DNA of 64,000 nt from Oscillibacter sp. MSJ-31 (GTDB lineage Bacteria > Bacillota > Clostridia > Oscillospirales > Oscillospiraceae): contig NZ_JAHLPT010000009.1 in NCBI RefSeq assembly GCF_018918025.1, positions 1 through 64,000 of the forward strand, given 5' to 3'. The translations under genes and the position numbers were made by a program. Of this stretch, positions 25,730-34,656 are shown one piece after another. The notes beneath the pieces are model-generated. The model was not told where the DNA came from. It saw only the letters and a program-made list of their open reading frames with translations, and did not search any database. The first letter of the stretch is position 1, and the number at the start of each line of letters is the position of its first letter.

Positions 25730-27718
25730 TTATCCTTCCAAATACTGGTCGATGGCGGCGATGAGCTGCTCGCGCACCGCGTCCACCGTCCCGTCCGGGA
25801 TCTGTCCGCCCGCGGTGGTGGAGTTTCCGCCGCCGCCGAGCTTTTCCATAATGAGCTGCACGTTGATCTCGCCGAGCGAGCGCGCCGACAGATTCACGCC
25901 CGTATCGTGCTTGAAGAGCACGAACGACGCGCGCACGCCGCGCAGCGTCAGCAGCTCGTCGGCGGCCTTGGCCGCGGTCACGCGGTCGATGTCCTGCTCC
26001 ACCGCCGCGATGGCAATGTCGTTGTGATACAGCTCCGCGTGGCGGATGATGTCATAGCGCTCGATCATGTCGGAAAGCGTTCCCTGGAACAGGCGCTGCA
26101 CGTCCGCCGTGTCCACGCCCGCGCGGCGCAGCAGCGCCGCGGCCTCAAAGGTGCGTCCGCCGGTGCGCATGGTGAAGTTCTTCGTATCGAGCACGATGCC
26201 CGCGAACAGAGCCTCGGCCTCGGCGCGCAGCAGATCGCCGGGGTCAATGAGATATTGCAGCAGCTCGCTCACCAGCTCCGACGCCGACGAGGCGTAGGGC
26301 TCGTGGAAGTTGAGCGCAGCGGATTCAATATAGCTCGCCGCCCGGCGGTGATGGTCAATGACCGCCACGCGGTTGCAGGTGTCGAGCAGCTGCTCGGACT
26401 CCACGAAGTCGGGGCGGTTGGTGTCCACCACCACGAGCAGCGCGCCGGGCTGTGCCTTGATGAAGGCGTCGCTGCCGCTGATGAAGGCGTCCTTATACTC
26501 CGGCAGCGCGGCAAGGCGCTTGAGGATCGGGCCGGCGGCATTGTCGTCCATGTCAATGACGATCTGTGCCTTCTTGCCGCGCTTGCGCGCGATGCAGCAC
26601 ACGCCCGCCGCCGCGCCGACGGCGTCGAAGTCGGCGTGCTTATGGCCCATGATAAAAACCTGACTGGCATCGGAGATCAGCTCGCCGAGGGCGTTGGCCA
26701 TCACGCGGGACTTGACCTTCGTGCGCTTTTCGGTGGACTTTGTCTTGCCGCCGTAGAACTCAAAATCGAGGCGGTTGCGCACGACGACCTGATCGCCGCC
26801 GCGCGAGAGCGCCATCTCGATGGACAGGCCCGCGTTCTTGAAAAGCGTCTCGTAATCGTCCGCGTCCTTGCCGACGCCGATGGAGAGCGTCGCGGCGACG
26901 CCGTCCTCGGTGACAACGGAGCGCACCGCGTCGAGCACGCTGAACTTGCCCTCGAGCAGCGTATTGTAATGTTTTTCCGTCAGCAGCAGCAAATAGCGGT
27001 TGCGGTCGTACTTGCACAAAAGCCCCTGCGTGCCCGACACCCACGCGCTGATCTTTTCGTCGATCTGCGCGAGCACGGACGAGCGCGCCGCCTCGGTGCC
27101 GGCCTTCATCAGCTCCTCGTAGTTATCGAGCATGAGCACAGCCACGATGGGGCGGCTCTCCTCGCTCTTTTTCCTGAGCTCGTCCTGCTCAGTCACGTCC
27201 ATCCAATAGGTCAGCGCGAGAAGCCCGCGCGCGCCGCTGCGGCCGCTCGGATGCGTGAGACTGCCGAACACGCGGAAGTGCCGGTTGTTGACGACGACCG
27301 TTTCGGGACATTCGCTCTTTCCCTCCAGCAGCCATTGGGCGGGGAAGCCGGGCAGCGTATCCTCCAGCCGGTTATCGAACAGATTCTCCCTCATGCCCGT
27401 GAGCTGGAGGAAGCTCTCGTTGCTCCACAGTACCTCCTGCGTATCGGGCCGGAAGACCATCATGGCAAAGGGGGCCGAGAGCATGGAGGACTTGCCCGCG
27501 CTCGCCACATCGTCGGTCATATCCTCGACATAGCGCTGGATGCCCTCGCGGCGCTTTTGCGCCGTGCGGCGGAAATAGACATAGGTGAGCGCCATCACAC
27601 CGGCCTCAACGAGGCCGAGGATCGGCTCGATCCACAGCGTCACCGCGCAGAAGACTGCGGCAAGAAGAAAATACAGCCGCATATTCGGCTCGGTCAGCTT
27701 ATTGACTTTCTTACTCAT
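25730..27718 (-). CDS. gdpP: cyclic-di-AMP phosphodiesterase GdpP (YybT)
   Basis: A 662-residue membrane enzyme that hydrolyses the second messenger c-di-AMP. Two N-terminal helices (MRLYFLLAAVFCAVTLWIEPILGLVEAGVMALTYVYF region) are followed by a degenerate PAS domain, a degenerate GGDEF domain and the DHH/DHHA1 phosphodiesterase. The catalytic motifs are HKHADFDAVG, VVVDTNRP and VIDHHR. The start MSKKVNKLTEPN has GGAGGATACC upstream. It is first in the gdpP-rplI-dnaB cluster and divergent from rnj. Confidence 0.95.
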   Translation of the reverse strand: MSKKVNKLTEPNMRLYFLLAAVFCAVTLWIEPILGLVEAGVMALTYVYFRRTAQKRREGIQRYVEDMTDDVASAGKSSMLSAPFAMMVFRPDTQEVLWSNESFLQLTGMRENLFDNRLEDTLPGFPAQWLLEGKSECPETVVVNNRHFRVFGSLTHPSGRSGARGLLALTYWMDVTEQDELRKKSEESRPIVAVLMLDNYEELMKAGTEAARSSVLAQIDEKISAWVSGTQGLLCKYDRNRYLLLLTEKHYNTLLEGKFSVLDAVRSVVTEDGVAATLSIGVGKDADDYETLFKNAGLSIEMALSRGGDQVVVRNRLDFEFYGGKTKSTEKRTKVKSRVMANALGELISDASQVFIMGHKHADFDAVGAAAGVCCIARKRGKKAQIVIDMDDNAAGPILKRLAALPEYKDAFISGSDAFIKAQPGALLVVVDTNRPDFVESEQLLDTCNRVAVIDHHRRAASYIESAALNFHEPYASSASELVSELLQYLIDPGDLLRAEAEALFAGIVLDTKNFTMRTGGRTFEAAALLRRAGVDTADVQRLFQGTLSDMIERYDIIRHAELYHNDIAIAAVEQDIDRVTAAKAADELLTLRGVRASFVLFKHDTGVNLSARSLGEINVQLIMEKLGGGGNSTTAGGQIPDGTVDAVREQLIAAIDQYLEG

Positions 27719-27865
27719 AAGGTATCCTCCCTGCTTCATCGGCGGCACAAAGGCGGAACAAATACGGATAGATACTATATTGTAGCACACGGGCGCGCAA
27801 GGGTGCAATAGGCTTTCCGATAAAAAATTCGTCCGGAAAAGGGGCGCATGAAAAAAAGTGTGTAC

Positions 27866-28102
27866 TTTTTCCAAAAAACGTGGTATACTATAAAAACACA
27901 AATTGTATTGAGCCGCCATCGCGCGGTTTGAATAGAGCACAAGTCCATAGTAAAAACGATCAGGGCGCCGATGGTGCGATGCGCTCCGCGGAACAGGGTG
28001 GAGCGCGCAGCACGGACGCCGTTGTTTCCGTGCGGTCATTTCCGCGCGGCGTGGACCGAATGCTCACCCAATTTTTGAAGATCCATAAGGAGTGAATGCA
28101 TT
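27866..28102 (+). promoter_or_regulatory. rnj promoter and ~200-base leader
   Basis: A good -10 box TATACT at 27884-27889 with a weak -35 (TGTACT) 17 bases upstream. Transcription should start near 27896, leaving about 205 untranslated bases with several GC-rich hairpin arms (around 27965-28055). No known riboswitch class was recognised. Confidence 0.5.
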
Positions 28103-29764
28103 TTGGCAGAAAATTTGAAGATCATCCCGCTCGGCGGGCTGAACGAGATCGGCAAGAACATGACCGTGTATGAGTACGGCGGCGAGATCATCGTCGTGGA
28201 CTGCGGCATGGCCTTTCCCGGCGACGATATGTACGGCATCGACCTTGTCATTCCCGACGTGAGCTACCTCGCCAAGCACAAGAACCGCATCCGCGGTCTG
28301 TTCATCACCCACGGCCACGAGGACCACATCGGGGCCATCCCCTACGTCCTCAAGCAGGTCAATATGCCTATTTACTGTACCCGCCTGACCGCGGGCCTCA
28401 TTCGCCTGAAGCTCGAGGAGCACGGGCTTTTGAAGTCCACCAAGATCGTCACCGTCGAAAGCGGCATGACGGTCAAGGCCGGCAAGTTCAGCGTGGAGTT
28501 CATTCATGTGAACCACTCCATCGCGGACAGCGTGGCGTTTGCCATCCACACCGGGCTTGGCACCGTCGTCCACACGGGCGACTTCAAGATCGACTCCACG
28601 CCCATCGACGGCGAGGTCATCGACCTCGCGCGCTTCGGTGAGCTGGGCAAGCAGGGCGTGCTCGCGCTGCTCGCGGACTCCACGAACGTCGAGCGCCCCG
28701 GCTACACGATGAGTGAGCGCATGGTCGGCAAGACCTTCGACCGGCTCTTTGCCGGCTGCAAGCAGCGCATCATCGTCACGACCTTCGCCTCCAACGTCCA
28801 CCGCATCCAGCAGGTCATCGACGCGGCGGCGGCGGTCGGCCGCAAGGTCGCCGTCACGGGCCGCAGCATGGAAAATGTCACCAAGGTCGCGGTCGATCTC
28901 GGCTACATGAAGCTGCCCAAGAACACCGTGACAGACATCAACAAGATCAAGGCGCTCCCGCTCGATAAGCAGGTCATCGTGACCACCGGCTCGCAGGGCG
29001 AGGAGATGAGCGCGCTCTACCGCATGGCGTTTTCCCAGCACAAGCAGATCGAGGTCGGCCCCGGCGACCGCGTCATCATCTCGGCTTCCGCCATTCCCGG
29101 CAATGAGAACACCGTCTCGCGCGTCATCAACGAGCTGTTCCGCAAGGGCGTCGAGGTCATTTACGACCGCGCGGATATGCTCCATGTCTCCGGCCACGCC
29201 TGCCAGGAGGAGCTGAAGATCATCCACGCGCTCACAAAGCCGAAGTATTTTATCCCCGTACACGGCGAGCAGCGTATGCTGCAGATCCATAAGAACCTTG
29301 CCATGTCCATGGGCATGGACCGCAAGAACATCGCCATCTGCGAAAACGGCGACGCGGTGGAGATCACCGCCCGCACAATGAAGCTCGTGCCGGGCATGGC
29401 GCCCGCCGGCGAGATCTTCGTGGACGGCAGCGGTGTGGGCGACGTCGGCGCGGTCGTCCTGCGCGACCGCAAGCACCTTGCCGAGGACGGCATGGTGGTG
29501 GTCGTGCTGCCCATCTCCGCGCACGATGGCTATATGCTCGCCGAGCCTGAGATCATCACCCGCGGCTTCATCTACGTCAAGGAGTCCGAGGAGCTGATGA
29601 ACGAGCTGAAAACGGTGGTCATGTCCGCCGCCGAGGGCGTGCTGGGCCGCCGCAGCCGTGACATCGGCGAGCTCAAGGGCGCGATCAAATCGGGCGTGAG
29701 CAACTACCTGTTCAAAACGACCAAGCGCAGCCCGATGGTCATTCCCGTCATCACAAAGCTGTAA
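28103..29764 (+). CDS. rnj: ribonuclease J
   Basis: A 553-residue metallo-beta-lactamase/beta-CASP RNase. The metal site is THGHEDHIG. The beta-CASP part shows LLADSTNVERPG, TTFASNVHRIQQ, VTTGSQGEEMSAL and SGHACQEELK, followed by PVHGEQRML. It processes and decays mRNA from 5' ends and by endonucleolytic cuts. The start is TTG with AAGGAG ten bases upstream; the nearby ATG is out of frame. It has its own promoter and a perfect palindromic terminator. Confidence 0.96.
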   Translation: MAENLKIIPLGGLNEIGKNMTVYEYGGEIIVVDCGMAFPGDDMYGIDLVIPDVSYLAKHKNRIRGLFITHGHEDHIGAIPYVLKQVNMPIYCTRLTAGLIRLKLEEHGLLKSTKIVTVESGMTVKAGKFSVEFIHVNHSIADSVAFAIHTGLGTVVHTGDFKIDSTPIDGEVIDLARFGELGKQGVLALLADSTNVERPGYTMSERMVGKTFDRLFAGCKQRIIVTTFASNVHRIQQVIDAAAAVGRKVAVTGRSMENVTKVAVDLGYMKLPKNTVTDINKIKALPLDKQVIVTTGSQGEEMSALYRMAFSQHKQIEVGPGDRVIISASAIPGNENTVSRVINELFRKGVEVIYDRADMLHVSGHACQEELKIIHALTKPKYFIPVHGEQRMLQIHKNLAMSMGMDRKNIAICENGDAVEITARTMKLVPGMAPAGEIFVDGSGVGDVGAVVLRDRKHLAEDGMVVVVLPISAHDGYMLAEPEIITRGFIYVKESEELMNELKTVVMSAAEGVLGRRSRDIGELKGAIKSGVSNYLFKTTKRSPMVIPVITKL

Positions 29765-29774
29765 ACCGGCAGGC

Positions 29775-29810
29775 AAAAAGCAGAGCGTTCCGCGGAACGC
29801 TCTGCTTTTT
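29775..29810 (+). terminator. rnj terminator
   Basis: A 36-base perfect palindrome with A5 on one side and T5 on the other, so it should work in both directions. Confidence 0.9.
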
Positions 29811-30002
29811 CAAAAGGCGTGAAAAGTCAAGCATTAAATGCGCACAATTTTCCACTTCTTATTTTGTCTAATTCTAACAAGCCAACATGGCCGCCGTCAT
29901 GTCTCATGGTCGGCAGCCTGCGCATTTTTCTATTCTGTTTCCCGTGTTCCGCTCCGCTCACGTCCTCTCCCTCAGAACATTCCTTGTGTCAGTTGCTTTT
30001 CT
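29811..30002. other. flank of IS30-type element
   Basis: About 190 bases with no open frame of note between the rnj terminator and the transposase stop. It should include the left end of the insertion sequence and possibly the host/prophage junction. A matching inverted repeat with the right side could not be defined by eye. Confidence 0.35.
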
Positions 30003-31220
30003 TTATGCGCTCAGTCCGATCTCCCGCAGGCACTCCCGGAACATGACCTCGCTGCTCTTGTACCCGAAGATTTTCCGTGGATAGTTGTTAATCCATTCCT
30101 CCGTGGCCGCGATCTCCGCCGCGCTGACCTTAGAGAAATCTGTGCCTTTCGGATGCCGCCGCCTGATCATGCTGTTGGCGTTCTCGTTGCTCCCCCGTTC
30201 CCACGAAGAATACGGATGGCAGAAATATACCTTGGTGCGCGGTATGGTCTTGTTGACAGCGCTCCGCTCCAGCTCCTCCGCCGCCGAAAATTCCGAGCCA
30301 TTGTCAAAGGTGATGCTTTTGAAGATTGCTCTGAACCGTCTGGCACCGCATTTCCGCTCCAGCGCATCCAGCGCCTTGACCACGGTTTCCGCCTTTCTGT
30401 TCGGTATTCCTATGATGATGTCTTTCCGCGTTTTGCGCTCATTCAGGGTCAGCAGGGCGCTGGTGGTCTTGCACTTGCCCTTTCCGCTGTACACGGTGTC
30501 GCCCTCCCAATGCCCGAACTCCTCGCGGCTCCCCACCTCCGGCGGGCGTTGCTCAATGCTCTCACCCGCAGAGGCCCGCGCCTGATCTTTCTTGGTCTTG
30601 ACCTTTTTGTATTTCTGCTTCACCTTGCCCCGGCGCGGCAAATCCACCTGCGTGATTTGTAGAAAGAGGCCCTTTTTGATGTAGCTGTAGATCGTCGTCA
30701 CAGAAACCGAGGTCTCGAATATCCGCCCCTCCATCATCGCGTAGCCGAGAACGGCAGCAGGACTGCACTCTTTTTCAACGATTGTCGCCTCGATGTAGTT
30801 TGCAAGCTCGTGATCTTTGCCGATTTTCAAGTCCGGCCCTTTCTCCCGCAAGTGTTCCTGATACCGTGCTTCCGCGATGTCCGGGCTGTATGCCGTTACC
30901 ATTTCCCATGTTCCGCCGTCCAGCCGTTCATACTCCCCACGCTTCAATTCCCGGTAGATGGTGGAAACGTGGACGCGCAGCTTCTCCGCGATCTCACGCG
31001 GTTTCATCCCCATGCGCTGCCATTTCTCAATGCGCAGCCTGTCGTTCTTGGTCAGATGCTTAAATGTTCGCCCTCCTGTCTGCACTGTAAAGCCTCCTCT
31101 CTCATGCTTTTGCGCGGGCGGTGTCGGGTCTTGCCCGTTCCGCTCCGCCGGTTTGCTTTGTCGCTTTTTGTCTTATTATGATACCTGTAAATCCCTTACC
31201 GCGCAACTGATTTTTCGTTG
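29830..31220 (-). mobile_element. IS30-family insertion sequence (borders approximate)
   Basis: The single transposase gene with its flanks. A promoter-like TTGCGC with TATCAT 17 bases later, on the minus strand near 31190-31217, precedes the gene. The terminal inverted repeats were not resolved, so the borders are estimates. Confidence 0.5.
30003..31085 (-). CDS. IS30-family transposase
   Basis: A 360-residue transposase. The N-terminal helix-turn-helix reads LTKNDRLRIEKWQRMGMKPREIAEKLRVHVSTIYRELKRG, the IS30 pattern. The catalytic DDE core includes GHWEGDTVYSG (first Asp), ITFDNGSEF (second Asp) and SSWERGSNENANSMIRR (Glu). The annotated start is a GTG; AGGAGGG lies inside the first codons, so the true start may be slightly downstream at a non-ATG codon. 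It appears intact. It sits between rnj and the prophage lysis end. Confidence 0.9.
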   Translation of the reverse strand: MQTGGRTFKHLTKNDRLRIEKWQRMGMKPREIAEKLRVHVSTIYRELKRGEYERLDGGTWEMVTAYSPDIAEARYQEHLREKGPDLKIGKDHELANYIEATIVEKECSPAAVLGYAMMEGRIFETSVSVTTIYSYIKKGLFLQITQVDLPRRGKVKQKYKKVKTKKDQARASAGESIEQRPPEVGSREEFGHWEGDTVYSGKGKCKTTSALLTLNERKTRKDIIIGIPNRKAETVVKALDALERKCGARRFRAIFKSITFDNGSEFSAAEELERSAVNKTIPRTKVYFCHPYSSWERGSNENANSMIRRRHPKGTDFSKVSAAEIAATEEWINNYPRKIFGYKSSEVMFRECLREIGLSA

Positions 31221-31234
31221 TGAACGCGCAAAAA

Positions 31235-31276
31235 ATCCCCCGACCGCTATATCTATGAGTATAGCAGCCGGGGGAT
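31235..31276 (-). terminator. terminator of prophage late operon
   Basis: A hairpin with arms ATCCCCCG/CGGGGGAT extended by GCTATA/TATAGC, followed on the minus strand by TTTTTTG. It lies four bases after the holin stop. Confidence 0.85.
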
Positions 31277-31280
31277 AATT

Positions 31281-31673
31281 TCAGTTATTCAGTTCCTTTT
31301 CTCCATCCGTTTTGCCGGGGTTGCCCTCCACAAAGATGCCGTCCAGCGCACCGATGGCGCTGTCCACCGCGATGTCCAGCTCCTTTACCGCCGCCTCGAT
31401 CATAGCCTTTACCTCCGCCGTGACCTTAATGCCCTTGGCTTCAAGCATCTGCTCCACATAATCGTACTTCGGAATAGTCAGCGTACCGGCCTCGCGCTGC
31501 TTCTCTGCCGCCTTGACCAGCACGGCGACAATGCCATACAGGCGTTTGTCTTTCAGCCAAGGGATGCCGGTCTTGACCAGCCACGGAATGGCCACGCCGG
31601 TGAAGAACAGGCCGAGGATGGCGAAAATTGCCTCAATGACAATGTTGATGATGTCGGGAATGATCTGTGTCAT
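31281..31673 (-). CDS. phage holin, LLH family
   Basis: A 130-residue protein with an N-terminal membrane helix (IINIVIEAIFAILGLFFTGVAIPWLV) followed by WLKDKRLYGIVAVLVKAAEKQREAG and an amphipathic region KYDYVEQMLEAKGIKVT, the pattern of the LL-H-type holin family. It would open the membrane at the end of the lytic cycle to release the endolysin, encoded 13 bases upstream. Last gene of the late operon. Confidence 0.85.
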   Translation of the reverse strand: MTQIIPDIINIVIEAIFAILGLFFTGVAIPWLVKTGIPWLKDKRLYGIVAVLVKAAEKQREAGTLTIPKYDYVEQMLEAKGIKVTAEVKAMIEAAVKELDIAVDSAIGALDGIFVEGNPGKTDGEKELNN

Positions 31674-31686
31674 GGTGTGTACCTCC

Positions 31687-33189
31687 TTACACTTTCGTCA
31701 GATATTTCTTGTCCACGTTTCCTGTGATCGCGCCGCTTTTCAGCGTGGAGACTGAAATGCGGTCGCCGCTGATTGCCCGAACATACAGCTTTGTGCTGTA
31801 CACCCACGAAGAAAACTTGCGCGTGGTGCCGTAGACCGTGGCAGCCTTGTCCATCGTCACCTGATCGCCCACGGCCAGCACCGCCGCTTCGGTCTTGATG
31901 TCCGCCGCGTCCACCCAGCCGTACACGGTGCTTCCGCCGCCGCTCACGGCGACAAGGTGATACGGATGCCTGCTCACAAGCGGCTGATATACCTGCGTCA
32001 CCTTGGCCTTGCCCGGCTTGCATGGCTTGCTCACGGTACTGTTTGCGCTGGTGTAGTGTCGCTCGCCGGTGAATGTCACGATGTCGCCCACCTTGCACCC
32101 GCCGCTTCCGCCCTCCGTTACTCCTCCGCCGGACGGCGGCGCGTCGTCGGAAACGGCACCGTCCGCCACGGCTGGGTTATAAATAAAGCCGAGGAACATA
32201 TACGCGCTCCCAGCTCCCCAGTTGCCATTTCCTTTTTTTCGGTCCTTTGTCCAGAATGGCGTGGTGCTTCCGTAGCCGCTTTCGCTCGTCACGATCTCGG
32301 TTGCGCTGATGATCTTCTCCACGATAGCCACATGGCCCGCGCCGTCTGAGCCGTTCAGCGTCGCGCCCTTGCGCCACACCATGCAGGCCCCCAGCTTCGG
32401 TATCTGTCCCACGGTCAGGCCAGTAGCGTACTGGATGAAATTCTCCGCGTTCACGGGACGCAGATATTTACAGCATCCGTAGCCGCCGATCTCGTTGAAC
32501 CGCCCGTAGGCGTAGCCTACGCAGTTTGACAGCACATCGCAAAGCGTGTCTGTCGGCTTTCCTCTGATCGCGTCGGAGTAGCCGCCGCGCCCCTTGGTGA
32601 TGTAATATTTGTTTCCCGCTTCCGGGCGCGTCAGCCTCGGCTTGAACGTCTGCTTCACGGTTTGTCCCTCCTTTACCGCTGCGTATCGGTCATAATACTT
32701 CTGGCCGAACACAGCTCGCCGGGCCTGCGCCGCCTCACTCTGATCTGCCGGGCGCTCAAATTTCAGCAGCACCGCGTCCGATGCTGCCCGGACGCTTCCA
32801 GCCGTTTTCAGCACGGCCAGCACCGCCTTATAGTCCTCCCGCAGCTCTTTCATCAGGAAATCAAGCTGCATTTCCAGATTGCCGATGCTTTTTCGGCAGC
32901 ACTGGGCATAGTCCAGCAGCTCCGCCTTGCGGGAACAGTACGTCCATTGGGCGAGACCGTAGCCCGCCTTATCCGTTGCGAAGAACTGATACTTGCCGCT
33001 GTCCACCGCCGCCGTATAGCTTGCGTCGGTCACGCCAAGCCTCTTTTCGTATAGGTTCTCCACGTTGTTCGGGATAAGGCCGCTCTCCGCATACAGGTTT
33101 CCCATCAGACCGGCGGTGCCGAAGTCGTTCAGCCCCGCGCTTTTCAGATAATTCCAGATTTTCTCCTCGTTGTTCTTTCCTGCCAGCAT
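31687..33189 (-). CDS. phage endolysin: tail-lysozyme-like plus CHAP domains
   Basis: A 500-residue cell-wall hydrolase with two catalytic domains. Residues 1-150 match the phage tail-lysozyme type (GLMGNLYAESGLIPNN, with Glu35 as likely catalytic acid, and YGLAQWT). Residues about 200-330 form a CHAP amidase/endopeptidase (SNCVGYAYGRFNE with Cys223, GHVAIVEKI with His286). The C-terminal 130 residues carry SH3-like beta-rich segments (GDIVTFTGERHY, VGDQVTMDKAATVYG) for wall binding. It is coupled to the holin. No signal peptide is seen. Confidence 0.88.
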   Translation of the reverse strand: MLAGKNNEEKIWNYLKSAGLNDFGTAGLMGNLYAESGLIPNNVENLYEKRLGVTDASYTAAVDSGKYQFFATDKAGYGLAQWTYCSRKAELLDYAQCCRKSIGNLEMQLDFLMKELREDYKAVLAVLKTAGSVRAASDAVLLKFERPADQSEAAQARRAVFGQKYYDRYAAVKEGQTVKQTFKPRLTRPEAGNKYYITKGRGGYSDAIRGKPTDTLCDVLSNCVGYAYGRFNEIGGYGCCKYLRPVNAENFIQYATGLTVGQIPKLGACMVWRKGATLNGSDGAGHVAIVEKIISATEIVTSESGYGSTTPFWTKDRKKGNGNWGAGSAYMFLGFIYNPAVADGAVSDDAPPSGGGVTEGGSGGCKVGDIVTFTGERHYTSANSTVSKPCKPGKAKVTQVYQPLVSRHPYHLVAVSGGGSTVYGWVDAADIKTEAAVLAVGDQVTMDKAATVYGTTRKFSSWVYSTKLYVRAISGDRISVSTLKSGAITGNVDKKYLTKV

Positions 33190-33202
33190 GATCTATCCCT
33201 CC

Positions 33203-33517
33203 TCACGGTTCCTCTGTCTGCTGTGCAATCCGTTCCGCCTCCTCCTTTTCCCGTCTCATGTCCGCAAGCTGCCACCGCCTGTCCTGCTTCTTCTCCTTGG
33301 TGGTCTTTATCCAGCCAAGGATGCCGCACTCGCCGCCCAGCGTGGCAAACACACAGGTGATCAGCGTATCCGGCACGGAGCCGTACACGGTAAACAGCGC
33401 GATCATGGCAATCGTGAATACCGTCAGACACAAAAAGACGATCAGCAGAATAAAGTCCATGGTTCCCATGCGCTTCTTCCGGCCTTTCGCCTTTGCCTGC
33501 GTTCGCTTTCCCGCCAT
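33203..33517 (-). CDS. small phage membrane protein
   Basis: A 104-residue protein with a basic N-terminus, two predicted membrane helices (FILLIVFLCLTVFTIAMIALFTVYG and TLITCVFATLGGECGILGWI) and a charged C-terminal coil (KKQDRRWQLADMRREKEEAERIAQ). Its size, topology and place in the lysis cassette suggest a holin- or antiholin-like role, unproven. Confidence 0.65.
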   Translation of the reverse strand: MAGKRTQAKAKGRKKRMGTMDFILLIVFLCLTVFTIAMIALFTVYGSVPDTLITCVFATLGGECGILGWIKTTKEKKQDRRWQLADMRREKEEAERIAQQTEEP

Positions 33518-33518
33518 G

Positions 33519-33803
33519 TCAGTCCTCCTTGATGTGCGGGTGCGCGCTTTTATTCAGGTGCTTATCCAGTTTGTCCAGCGCATCCTTGCACGGCCCGTTG
33601 CACCCCTGCTCCACAAGCCCCTGCAACGCACCACGCAGGCCATAGCAGATAAGCGTCTGCTCCTCCTGAATGGCGTTGATGAACTCGCTCTGCTTTTTGT
33701 TGCTCTCAATGACCTTGTACACGGAAACAATGGCGGCGACCAGCGCTCCGATTGCTCCCAAAAGGCTGGCCGCCTTAATGATGGTGTCCGCGTCGATGTA
33801 CAT
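33519..33803 (-). CDS. small phage membrane protein, possible hemolysin XhlA/holin accessory
   Basis: A 94-residue protein with an N-terminal membrane helix (AASLLGAIGALVAAIVSVYKVI). A soluble part with paired cysteines (LICYGLRGALQGLVEQGCNGPCKDALDKLDKHL) follows. Similar small membrane proteins are frequent beside endolysins in Clostridia phages. It ends one base before the next membrane protein gene. Function is inferred only from context. Confidence 0.6.
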   Translation of the reverse strand: MYIDADTIIKAASLLGAIGALVAAIVSVYKVIESNKKQSEFINAIQEEQTLICYGLRGALQGLVEQGCNGPCKDALDKLDKHLNKSAHPHIKED

Positions 33804-33821
33804 TTTCCTGTCCTCCTGCTT

Positions 33822-34004
33822 TCACTCCGGCCATTCGTCCCCGCCGATGGCCCTGCGGTATGCCTCGTCGGCCTCCGCGATCTCGTCTCTCCCGGTCACG
33901 GTGTCGCCCAGCTCCGCAAGGCGTGTCGCCAGCACCCGGACGGTACGCGCCTGCATTTCCACAAGCACCTCCAGCTCTGCGATGATCTGCAAATGGCTGC
34001 TCAT
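33822..34004 (-). CDS. phage hypothetical protein
   Basis: A 60-residue helical protein (MSSHLQIIAELEVLVEMQARTVRVLATRLAELG...). Its start overlaps the previous stop as ATGA. Coiled-coil-like leucine spacing is visible. Function is unknown. Confidence 0.6.
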   Translation of the reverse strand: MSSHLQIIAELEVLVEMQARTVRVLATRLAELGDTVTGRDEIAEADEAYRRAIGGDEWPE

Positions 34005-34348
34005 ATGGCCGCCCACCCTGCATCGTTCCATTCCGCCGACACGCCGCTTTCACCCATCCACACCTTGACCTCTCCGCCGTAGGCGTAGTATCCGTTCGGT
34101 ATCAGCCGCGCGTCCGGCGTCCACATGATCGGATTGTCCGCCGTTCCGACAGGATTGGCCTGCGGCTCGTAATCCCTGCGCACGATCACACGGTTGACCG
34201 CATATACGCGCCAGTCAAAGCCCAGCTTATCGCTCTGCTCCACCGTCACGGTGATGCCGCCTGCGGCCTCCACCGTGTCCACGATCTGCTGGTTCGCGTC
34301 CATTTTAGCTTTCAGCGCCACCGCCTGTTCCATAATGTCGCTTCTCAT
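34001..34348 (-). CDS. phage hypothetical protein
   Basis: A 115-residue protein. A helical N-terminus (MEQAVALKAKMDANQQIVDTVEAAGG) is followed by a beta-rich part with WTPDARLIPNGYYAYGGEVKVWMGESG. It is coupled by ATGA overlap to genes on both sides. It lies directly after the retroelement and may be a tail-fibre accessory (inference). Confidence 0.6.
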   Translation of the reverse strand: MRSDIMEQAVALKAKMDANQQIVDTVEAAGGITVTVEQSDKLGFDWRVYAVNRVIVRRDYEPQANPVGTADNPIMWTPDARLIPNGYYAYGGEVKVWMGESGVSAEWNDAGWAAI

Positions 34349-34656
34349 TCTGTCTCCTCCTCCGTGTTGATACCCAAAACCTCCAGCGCCGCCTTGTACT
34401 TGGCCGCATCCGCTCCGGACAGCTCAAGCCCCGACAGCGCTCTCTTAACAGCCTGCTCTTGGCTCCATTCCTCCCGCGTGTACTCCCTCTGCTCGTACAC
34501 CCATTCGGTCACGGTTGCGTCCGTGTCGCCGATGCCTACGCTCCGCGTCTCCTGCCGGATATTCTTCCGCTCGTACACAGTCGTCTCGCTGCTGGTGGTG
34601 TCGATGGCGGCGGGCTGAACCTCCGCGCCGTCATGTACGGTTTTCCAGTCGGTCAT
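34345..34656 (-). CDS. phage tail-fibre-associated hypothetical protein
   Basis: A 103-residue protein starting MTDWKTVHDGAEVQP, with GAAAGGAAAG upstream. The motif WVYEQREYTREEWSQEQ and the C-terminus LSGADAAKYKAALEVLG resemble small proteins found after fibre genes in Clostridia phages. It overlaps the reverse transcriptase 3' end by 26 bases. It does not look like the four-helix Avd accessory protein of retroelements. Confidence 0.6.
   Translation of the reverse strand: MTDWKTVHDGAEVQPAAIDTTSSETTVYERKNIRQETRSVGIGDTDATVTEWVYEQREYTREEWSQEQAVKRALSGLELSGADAAKYKAALEVLGINTEEETE

Noticed and set aside
28064-29776. 570-codon minus-strand open frame
   Set aside because: Antisense shadow of rnj; Asp/His/Leu-rich low-complexity translation.
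34345-34656. Avd accessory gene of the retroelement
   Set aside because: Its sequence pattern (WVYEQREYTREEW) fits tail-associated proteins and lacks the basic four-helix look of Avd.
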